64,000 bases of DNA from Lentzea albidocapillata. Lineage in GTDB: Bacteria; Actinomycetota; Actinomycetes; Mycobacteriales; Pseudonocardiaceae. Below, piece by piece: positions 1 through 8,211 of this stretch. The notes under the pieces were generated by a model that did no database searches, was not told where the DNA came from, and was given only the letters and a program-made list of their open reading frames with translations. The DNA lies in contig NZ_JOEA01000014.1 of assembly GCF_000719115.1 (NCBI RefSeq), forward strand, positions 310,001-374,000. The letters run 5' to 3'. The first letter of the stretch is position 1; each line of letters opens with the position of its first letter. A program made the translations under genes and the position numbers.

Positions 1-1
1 T

Positions 2-1960
<1,959 letters not shown>

Positions 1961-1975
1961 TCGGTTCCGGAACGT

Positions 1976-1987
1976 GAAAGCGCTTGC
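1976..1987. promoter_or_regulatory. LacI-type operator-like palindrome (GAAAGCGCTTGC)
   Basis: The core AAGCGCTT is a perfect 8-bp palindrome and the 12-mer differs by one base from the central part of GGAAAGCGCTTTCC found at 39170 and 41894. It lies 100 bp upstream of the binding-protein/GGDEF-EAL operon and 16 bp after the metH stop. That it is an operator is inferred from position and similarity. Confidence 0.45.
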
Positions 1988-2086
1988 CGGTATCGGCAGG
2001 CGTTATCCGGTTTGGCACCGTCCGATGTAGCATCGGCCGCTCTGGAGATCAATCACTCCGTAGGTCGAGCGAGCCCGAGGTCATCC

Positions 2087-3121
2087 ATGCGAGCTGCGGC
2101 GCTGGTGCTGGTTCTGGTGCTGTCAGCGGGCTGCGGTGCCGCCGCGGAGTCCCAGGCGTTGCCGCACGTGGGTTTCGTGGTGAAGCGCACCGGTAGTTCC
2201 TTCGCACAGGAGATGACCAGTGGCTTTCACGAGGGCGTCGGCCGCGTCGGCGGGGTCAGCGCGACGGTGACCGGGCCTCCCGGACAGGACGGGCACAAGG
2301 AAGTCGAGTTGTTCCGCGATTTGACGATGGCCGCGAAAGGCGGAATCGCCGTGGCGACGTCGGAGCCGTCACTGATGGCGCCGTCCATCGGTGAGGCATT
2401 GGCGCAGCACGTCGCGGTCGTCGGCGTGGACATGCGGCTCACCAAGAGCGCAGGGGTGAAACTCCACGTCGGTAACGACAACTACGAACTCGGCGAAAAG
2501 CTGGCTGACGAGTTGATGCGCCGAATGCCCTCGGACGCGACCGGGACGGTGGTGCTGGGAAACACCGCTCCGGGACTCGCCGGGTTCGACGACCGGGCAG
2601 AAGGAATCCGGGGACGATTCGCCGAAAAGCTACCGGGGGTAGTGGTGCTGGGCCCGTTCGACACGCAACGTGACGACTCCGCGAATCGCGATACGTGGAA
2701 ACGTCTCGTGGCGGCGAACCCGAACGCCCTCGCGTTCGTTGGTACGGGCGACTGCGACGGCGTCAACCTCGCCGCGTTGAAGACCGAGAAGTCGGCGAGG
2801 TGGCTGGTGGGCGGGTTCGGGGTCGACCCGAGAACGTTGCAGGCGGTGCGGGACGGCGCGATGGTGGCGTCGATCTCTCCCGAGCACTACCTCAAGGGCG
2901 CTGTGGCAGGCTGGCTTCTCGCGCGGCACGCCAAGGGCGGCGCGGCGCTGCCGGAGGGCTGGATCGAGACGCCGGGACTGACGGTGACCACGACGAACCT
3001 GGACCAGGTCCTGCACCGGCAGGAGTCCGAGAAGGCGCGCAGGGAGTTCTTCCAGCCTCAGATCGACAGCTTCGTCGAGGATCCGGCGAGCTGGGTGCGA
3101 CCGTTGGAGCAGGCACGGTGA
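2087..3121 (+). CDS. RbsB-like periplasmic-binding-fold lipoprotein, probable sensor partner of GGDEF-EAL protein
   Basis: 344 aa. ATG 2087 is preferred over 2012 because GAGG lies 6 bases before it and the product then begins with a short signal peptide and lipobox LSAGC (Cys about residue 16). The body has the type 1 sugar-binding-protein pattern: HVGFVVKRTGSSFAQEM at the first strand, GIAVATSEP, VVGVDMR, GNDNYELGEKLAD, a GTGDCDG-type third strand and VGGFGVDPRTLQ. The ligand is unknown. No ABC permease or ATPase is adjacent. Instead the stop codon overlaps the start of a membrane GGDEF-EAL gene by four bases (GTGA). This suggests the protein is a ligand receptor signalling to that enzyme rather than a transporter component, which is inference. 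Confidence 0.85.
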   Translation: MRAAALVLVLVLSAGCGAAAESQALPHVGFVVKRTGSSFAQEMTSGFHEGVGRVGGVSATVTGPPGQDGHKEVELFRDLTMAAKGGIAVATSEPSLMAPSIGEALAQHVAVVGVDMRLTKSAGVKLHVGNDNYELGEKLADELMRRMPSDATGTVVLGNTAPGLAGFDDRAEGIRGRFAEKLPGVVVLGPFDTQRDDSANRDTWKRLVAANPNALAFVGTGDCDGVNLAALKTEKSARWLVGGFGVDPRTLQAVRDGAMVASISPEHYLKGAVAGWLLARHAKGGAALPEGWIETPGLTVTTTNLDQVLHRQESEKARREFFQPQIDSFVEDPASWVRPLEQAR

Positions 3122-5040
3122 GCTTTTGGGAGGGCCGCGCCACCGCGAGGGTGGCGACGGTCGGGCTGACGTTCGGACTGCTGGTCCTGGCGGGACTGGC
3201 GCTGTGGAGCAGCATCAGCGCGCAGGCCACGACCGCGCACGTGCGGGAGCTCAACAGGACCAGCGAGCGGTGGGCCCGCGTGCTGGAACACATCAACGTC
3301 GCCGACAACGCGTTGCGCGACCTGCAGGTCGCGCGGACCGAGCAGACCGTCGAACCGCTGGAGAACTCCGTCGGTTCCGCACGCGCCGAGCTGGAGTGGC
3401 TGCGCGCCAACGGCCTGCCGCCCGACGCGGCGGAGGCCGGCAAGCTGCTGGCGCTGTACGACCAGAGCACGGCCATGCTGCGCGCGGTCGTCGCCGGCAC
3501 CGACCCGTTGCAGGCGGACCAGGCAGGGCTCGCGCACTCGTCGTTGCGGCGCCAGATCTCCTCGACGATCGGGGTCAAGCGCCTCGACACCACCGAGTAC
3601 CTGCGCTCGGCCGACGAGAAGAACGCGCAGCTGCGGATCGCGCAGATCGTGGTGTTCGTGCTGGACGCGGCCCTGGTCGCGTTGTTCGGCATGGTGCTGC
3701 TCGGACAGCGCCGCATGATCCTGCGCCAGGCCGCGAAGAACGAGCACGAGGCCCACCACGACGCCCTGACCGGCCTCGCGAACCGGACGCTGCTCGCGCG
3801 GCGGATGGAACAGGCCGTCGACAAGGCGCGCAAGAAGGACGAGGCGCTGGCGTTGCTGATCGTGGACCTCGACAGGTTCAAGGAGGTCAACGACTCACTC
3901 GGGCACCACACCGGCGACCTGCTGCTGCGCCAGGTGGCGAACCGCCTGTCGTGGGCGGTGCGCGACACGGACCTGGTGGCACGGCTGGGCGGCGACGAGT
4001 TCGCCGTGCTGCTGCCCGGCGTCGGCTCGGCGGAGAACGCGAGCATGGTCGCGGACAAGATCCTGCAGGCACTGGCCATGCCGGTGACGCTGGAGGGCCT
4101 GGAGCTCGAGATAGCGGGCAGCGTCGGCGTGGCCCTGTGCCCGTCGGACTCCGGCGACGGCCACGAACTGCTGCGGCACGCCGACATCGCGATGTACGCG
4201 GCGAAGCGCGAGAAGTCCGGTGTCGCCGTCTACGACGCCCGCCTGCACGAACGCGGCGCCGCCCACCTGACCGCCGTGACGGAGCTCCGGCACGCGATCG
4301 ACCGCGGCGAGTTGCTCCTGCACTACCAGCCCAAGGCGCTGGCCGACACGGGCGCGGTGTGCGGGGTCGAGGCCCTGGCCCGCTGGCAACACCCGACGCG
4401 CGGCCTGGTGCGCCCGGACGAGTTCATCCCGATCGCCGAGGAGAACGGGCTCATCGAGCCGCTGACCCGGTACGTGATCGACGCGGCCCTGCGCCAGTGC
4501 CGTTCCTGGTCGGACGCGGGCTGGGAGGTGCCGGTCTCGGTGAACGTGGGCGCGGCCTGCCTGCACCACACCGAGTTCCCCGGCGACGTGGCCGACCTGA
4601 TCAAGCGGCACGGGCTGCCCGCCCGCCTGCTGACGCTGGAGATCACCGAGTCTGCGATCATCTCGGACCCGGACCGAGCGGTGGAGGTGTTGCGCGGCCT
4701 GACCGAACTGGGCGTGCGGCTGTCCATCGACGACTTCGGCACCGGCTACTCGTCGATCTCGTACCTGCGCAGCATGCGCGTGCACGAGATGAAGCTCGAC
4801 CGCTCGTTCGTGACGCACATGTGCACGGATGCCGGCGACAGCGCGATCGTGCACGCCCTGGTGGCGCTGGCCCGGAACTTCGGGCTGCAGGCCGTCGCGG
4901 AGGGCGTGGAGGACCAGGACACGTGGACGGCTCTGGCCAAGGCCGGGTGTGACGTGGTGCAGGGGTACTTCCTCAGCGAGCCGTTGCCCGCTGAGGAGAT
5001 CGTCGCCTGGCTTGGGGATCGAGCGGCCGCTCACGCGTAA
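3118..5040 (+). CDS. Membrane GGDEF-EAL protein (c-di-GMP cyclase/phosphodiesterase)
   Basis: 640 aa from GTG 3118, overlapping the preceding stop. Two transmembrane helices (about residues 13-34 and 174-196) enclose an extracytoplasmic helical region of roughly 140 aa, the arrangement of four-helix-bundle sensor domains. The cytoplasmic part has a GGDEF domain with an intact GGDEF signature (291-295) and an inhibitory-site RxxD (RDTD) five residues before it. An EAL domain follows with E418-A-L, the second Glu in ITESAI, DDFGTGYSS, MKLDRSFV, AEGVE and QGYFLSEPLP. Neither active site shows an inactivating change, so the enzyme could make and degrade c-di-GMP. The coupled lipoprotein is the likely input. 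Transcription ends at the strong hairpin at 5099. Confidence 0.95.
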   Translation: MSFWEGRATARVATVGLTFGLLVLAGLALWSSISAQATTAHVRELNRTSERWARVLEHINVADNALRDLQVARTEQTVEPLENSVGSARAELEWLRANGLPPDAAEAGKLLALYDQSTAMLRAVVAGTDPLQADQAGLAHSSLRRQISSTIGVKRLDTTEYLRSADEKNAQLRIAQIVVFVLDAALVALFGMVLLGQRRMILRQAAKNEHEAHHDALTGLANRTLLARRMEQAVDKARKKDEALALLIVDLDRFKEVNDSLGHHTGDLLLRQVANRLSWAVRDTDLVARLGGDEFAVLLPGVGSAENASMVADKILQALAMPVTLEGLELEIAGSVGVALCPSDSGDGHELLRHADIAMYAAKREKSGVAVYDARLHERGAAHLTAVTELRHAIDRGELLLHYQPKALADTGAVCGVEALARWQHPTRGLVRPDEFIPIAEENGLIEPLTRYVIDAALRQCRSWSDAGWEVPVSVNVGAACLHHTEFPGDVADLIKRHGLPARLLTLEITESAIISDPDRAVEVLRGLTELGVRLSIDDFGTGYSSISYLRSMRVHEMKLDRSFVTHMCTDAGDSAIVHALVALARNFGLQAVAEGVEDQDTWTALAKAGCDVVQGYFLSEPLPAEEIVAWLGDRAAAHA

Positions 5041-5098
5041 GCGCGGTGACCACTGACCTTTGCCGCGTCTTTCGCCCCTCAGACGGGTGCATCGTGGT

Positions 5099-5145
5099 GT
5101 CGGCCCCCGCCCCTCATATCGGGCATATGGGGGGCGGGGGCCGAC
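5099..5145. terminator. Bidirectional hairpin terminator
   Basis: Arms 5099-5119 and 5125-5145 pair over 21 bp (one G-U) around a 5-base loop. It lies between the convergent ends of the GGDEF-EAL gene (5040) and the phosphotransferase gene (5194). There is no U-tract, as is usual for high-GC actinobacteria. Confidence 0.85.
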
Positions 5146-5193
5146 GCCGCGAGGTGCCCTGCTGAGCGGTGAAAGACGTGGTGAAGATCGTGG

Positions 5194-6132
5194 TCACCGC
5201 GCGTAAGACTCGGTGTCCCGCCACTGGTTGATGAACGGCTGCATGAAGTCCACCATGGCGGGCAGCTGGTCCGCGCACGACAGGTAGGCGATCACCCGGA
5301 TCGCGCCGACCGCGTTGACGAACCGGAGCACCTCCCTGTCAAGCTCACGCAGGCCGTTCTTGCGCGCACCCCGGTTGTAGGCGGCTTCGTACTCCAGGCC
5401 GAGGCCGGCCAGGTCCCATTCGACCGGGCCGTAGGTGATCAGCTCGAAGTCGGAGAACAGCGGGCCGTCGGTGCCGGCGAAGATGTTCGCGGGCGGTGAG
5501 TCGCCGTGGATGGGCTGCAGTCCGATGCCGGGGAACTTCGCCTCGAACGCGGCCTGGGAGCTGACGAGCGGCTCCAGGACCTCCCATTCCGCCTGCGCCC
5601 GCTGGAGATCCTCCTCGGTCACGATGTCGAGGCCGTGAAGTTTCTGCAGGCCCTCGCGGACGAACCGCGGTTCCGCCGACGACAGGAACTCGAGCTCGCC
5701 GGGATAGTCCTGCAGCGCCTTGTGCAGGTCGGCGGAGAGCTCGGAGTTCTTGATGTAGTCCGGTTCCGCGGACTTGTCCTCGTCGGTGAACGGCCAGAAG
5801 GTGATCGAGAAACCGTCGCGCTGCACGGGTTCGCGCGGTACCAGCGGGCTCGGCGGGATGACCGGAGTGCCCTGGTCGTGCAGCCACCGCGCGACGTCGA
5901 GTTCCTGCTGCTGGCGCCTGGCCAGTGACTCGAGGGTCGTGGTGTGCGGCAGGACGGTCGGGACGCGGGCCACGACGGGCGACGGTGCGAGGTGCACGAC
6001 GACGGAGAACAGGTCGTAGAGCACCTTGCCCTCGGTGATCTCCAGGCCTAGTTCGCGACCTGCCGCCACCGCGGCGTCTCGTGCGGCGTTGGTGCGGGCG
6101 GCGATGTTCTCGGGGGTCGCGAAGGCTGTCAT
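5194..6132 (-). CDS. APH/choline-kinase-family phosphotransferase
   Basis: 312 aa with the aminoglycoside-phosphotransferase fold. The catalytic loop HGDSPPANIF gives the Asp and Asn of the HxDxxxxN motif. FSDFE is the metal-binding DFG-like segment, with Glu in place of the commoner Asp at its end. The N-terminal half carries the nucleotide-binding beta sheet (VVARVP holds no obvious lysine). The family includes antibiotic kinases, homoserine and fructosamine kinases and many uncharacterised members. The substrate cannot be read from sequence. The gene stands alone, divergent from the NUDIX gene with about 55 bp between starts, so the two probably share a promoter region. Confidence 0.8.
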   Translation of the reverse strand: MTAFATPENIAARTNAARDAAVAAGRELGLEITEGKVLYDLFSVVVHLAPSPVVARVPTVLPHTTTLESLARRQQQELDVARWLHDQGTPVIPPSPLVPREPVQRDGFSITFWPFTDEDKSAEPDYIKNSELSADLHKALQDYPGELEFLSSAEPRFVREGLQKLHGLDIVTEEDLQRAQAEWEVLEPLVSSQAAFEAKFPGIGLQPIHGDSPPANIFAGTDGPLFSDFELITYGPVEWDLAGLGLEYEAAYNRGARKNGLRELDREVLRFVNAVGAIRVIAYLSCADQLPAMVDFMQPFINQWRDTESYAR

Positions 6133-6186
6133 GGCACGATCGTGTCACGACCCCGTGGCTCAACGCAGATCATTTACGGTGGGCGC

Positions 6187-6627
6187 ATGGCCGACCGCCA
6201 CCTGATCGACGTCCACGTGCTGCTCGTGCGCGACGGCGAGGTGCTGCTCACCCGGCGCCGCGACGCCGACCCTCGGTTCGACGGCCTCTGGCACCTGCCC
6301 TCGGGCAAGCTCGACGCGGGCGAGTCCGTGCTCGATGGTGCCGTGCGTGAGGCCGCGGAGGAGGTCGGGGTGGTGATCGAGCCCGGCGACCTGCGGCACG
6401 TGCACACCTTGCACGCCAACGGATCCGGCGTGGAACCGCGGCTCGGGCTGTACTTCGAGGTCCGGCGGTGGAGCGGGGAGCCGGTCAACCGCGAGCCGGA
6501 GAAGTGTTCCGAGTTGCGGTGGTTCGGGCTGGACGCGCTGCCCGAGGACATCATCTCCTATCCCGCCGCCGGGATCACCGGCTACCTGGCCGGGGAGTCG
6601 TTCGGCATGCTCGGCTGGGCCCCCTGA
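6187..6627 (+). CDS. NUDIX hydrolase
   Basis: 146 aa. The Nudix box is complete: G at the start of GKLDAGE, E seven residues later, then REAAEEVGV, matching Gx5Ex7REuxEExGu. These residues bind the metal for pyrophosphate hydrolysis. ATG 6187 is preferred to the upstream ATG 6142 because GGTGGG precedes it and the domain starts directly (ADRHLIDVHVLL). The substrate is unknown; the single short domain resembles (d)NTP or nucleoside-diphosphate sanitising enzymes. Its 3' end overlaps the convergent TetR gene by 46 bp. Confidence 0.9.
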   Translation: MADRHLIDVHVLLVRDGEVLLTRRRDADPRFDGLWHLPSGKLDAGESVLDGAVREAAEEVGVVIEPGDLRHVHTLHANGSGVEPRLGLYFEVRRWSGEPVNREPEKCSELRWFGLDALPEDIISYPAAGITGYLAGESFGMLGWAP

Positions 6628-7193
6628 ACGAGCCCGTCCAGCACCAGGGTGATGACGCCGTCAGCCTCCGCCCGCCACCCAGGGCGGTCGTGGGCCGCAC
6701 CGATGCCGTGCAGCGCCATCATGACGGCGCCGGCGCCCACGTCGCCCCGGACGGTGCCCTCCTCGACGGCGGCGGCCACCAGGTCGGTGACAGCCTCCTC
6801 CAAGGCCCTGCTGCCGTCGGCGAGCGCCTCCGAGCCGGTGGTCATGAGCGTGGCCAGCGTCCGGGCCAGGCCGTGGTGTTCGTGCAGGTAGTCGACGAAG
6901 TCGCGAAGGAAGGCCGCCAGGGCCTCCAGCGGGGGTGACGTGGCCAGCAGCCGGCGAGCCCGGTCGCACAGTGCGACGACCTCCTCGCGGTAGACCGCTT
7001 CGGCCAGCGCTTCCCTGGTCGGGAAGTGGCGGTACAGCGTGCCCGTGCCGACGCCGGCCAGCCGGGCGAAGTCGTCGAAGCGCAGGTCGAAGAACTCCCC
7101 GGCGTCGAAGATCTCCCTGGCCTTGGCCAGCAGCGCCTGGCGGTTGCGCTGGGCGTCCGCACGCAGCGGCCTGTCACTGCCTCGCGTTGACAA
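6582..7193 (-). CDS. TetR-family transcriptional repressor
   Basis: 203 aa. The N-terminal helix-turn-helix is clear (RFDDFARLAGVGTGTLYRHF, then PTREALAEAVYREEV). The ligand-binding C-terminal domain is of the common actinobacterial type (HHGLARTLATL, WRAEADGVITLVLDGLV). The start is TTG at 7193, with GGGAGG about nine bases before it; no ATG or GTG lies nearby in frame. It is divergent from the ketopantoate-reductase-like gene. A 10-bp perfect inverted repeat at 7218-7240 lies between the two starts, so autorepression and control of that neighbour are likely. Confidence 0.93.
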   Translation of the reverse strand: MSTRGSDRPLRADAQRNRQALLAKAREIFDAGEFFDLRFDDFARLAGVGTGTLYRHFPTREALAEAVYREEVVALCDRARRLLATSPPLEALAAFLRDFVDYLHEHHGLARTLATLMTTGSEALADGSRALEEAVTDLVAAAVEEGTVRGDVGAGAVMMALHGIGAAHDRPGWRAEADGVITLVLDGLVQGAQPSMPNDSPAR

Positions 7194-7217
7194 ACTGAAC
7201 CTGCCTCCCTACGTTCG

Positions 7218-7240
7218 AAAGTGGAGATTGTCTCCACTTT
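7218..7240. promoter_or_regulatory. TetR operator: perfect inverted repeat
   Basis: AAAGTGGAGA (7218-7227), TTG, TCTCCACTTT (7231-7240): ten-base arms with no mismatch, centred in the 70-bp divergent region between the TetR gene (start 7193) and the gene starting at 7264. Size and position are those expected of a TetR-dimer site. Confidence 0.8.
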
Positions 7241-7263
7241 AATCGTAACCCACGAGGTGCACC

Positions 7264-8211
7264 GTGAAGATCCTGATGTTCGGCCGCGGCGTGATCGCCA
7301 CCGTGTACGGCTGGGCGCTGGAACAGGCCGGGCACGACGTCGAGTTCTACGTCCGGCCCGGCCGCGCGGCGCAGTACGGGGACACGACGAGCCTGGACCT
7401 GCGCGACACGCGGCGGCGCGTGTGGGGGCAGCGTGTCGAGCAGGAGTGGCCGGTGCGCTTCCGCGAGGAACTGGAGCCGGACCACGACTTCGACCTGATC
7501 GTGCTGAGCGTGGGGCACCACCGGTTGACCGAGGCGGCGGACTTCCTGGCACCCCGCGTCGGCAAGGCCACGGTGCTGGTGTTCGGCAACATCTGGGCCG
7601 AGCCGCTGGACGCGATCGGCGCGCTTCCCGCCGAGCAGGTCGCGTGGGGCTTTCCCCAGGCGGGCGGCGGTTTCGACGAGAACGGCGTGCTGCGTGGCGC
7701 CATCCTGCCGTCCGTCCTCTTCGGAACCGTCGGCCCGCAGACGGAACGGGGGCGGGTCGTGCGGCGGGTGTTCCGCGAGGCGGGGTTCCGGATCAAGGAG
7801 GAACCGGACTTCCGCGGCTGGCTGCTGATCCACTTCGTGTCGGACGCCGGGCTGTTCTCACAGGGGCTGAGGCTGGGCGCGCTGGCCGATCTCGCGGGAC
7901 GCAGGCGCGACCTGCGCGAGGCGTTGCTGGCCGGGCGCGAACTGCTGCCGCTGGTCGAGGCACGGGGTGTCGTAGTGGGACGCCGTGCGCTGCTGTTCCG
8001 CGCGCCGACCTGGCTGACGGCTCCCCTGTTCGCCTGGCTGACCGCTCACTTCGGGCCGGTGCGCGACAACTTCGCGGCGCACTCCGACCCCGAAGCCGAG
8101 GAGCCGCGGGTGATCTGCCGGGACACGCTGGCGGAGGCACGCCGGCTGGGCGTTCCCGCACCGCGGCTGGCGGCGGCGGAACCGAGCTTCGCGGCGGCAC
8201 CCGTTCAGTGA
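7264..8211 (+). CDS. Ketopantoate reductase-like (ApbA/PanE family) oxidoreductase
   Basis: 315 aa from GTG 7264 with GAGG six bases upstream. The N-terminus MKILMFGRGVIATVYGWAL is a Rossmann nucleotide-binding motif (GxGxxA form). ATVLVFGNIWAEP, WGFPQAGGGFDENG and the long C-terminal helical part fit the PanE/ApbA family of NADPH-dependent 2-oxo-acid reductases. The true panE of an actinomycete usually lies with panB or panC. Here the divergent TetR and its operator point to an inducible, possibly detoxifying role, which is inference. The 3' end overlaps the convergent amidohydrolase gene by 7 bp. Confidence 0.78.
   Translation: MKILMFGRGVIATVYGWALEQAGHDVEFYVRPGRAAQYGDTTSLDLRDTRRRVWGQRVEQEWPVRFREELEPDHDFDLIVLSVGHHRLTEAADFLAPRVGKATVLVFGNIWAEPLDAIGALPAEQVAWGFPQAGGGFDENGVLRGAILPSVLFGTVGPQTERGRVVRRVFREAGFRIKEEPDFRGWLLIHFVSDAGLFSQGLRLGALADLAGRRRDLREALLAGRELLPLVEARGVVVGRRALLFRAPTWLTAPLFAWLTAHFGPVRDNFAAHSDPEAEEPRVICRDTLAEARRLGVPAPRLAAAEPSFAAAPVQ

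Noticed and set aside
3126..4952. 608-codon frame within the GGDEF-EAL gene
   Set aside because: Frame-shifted shadow (Arg/Gly/Ala-rich) of a protein with intact GGDEF and EAL motifs.
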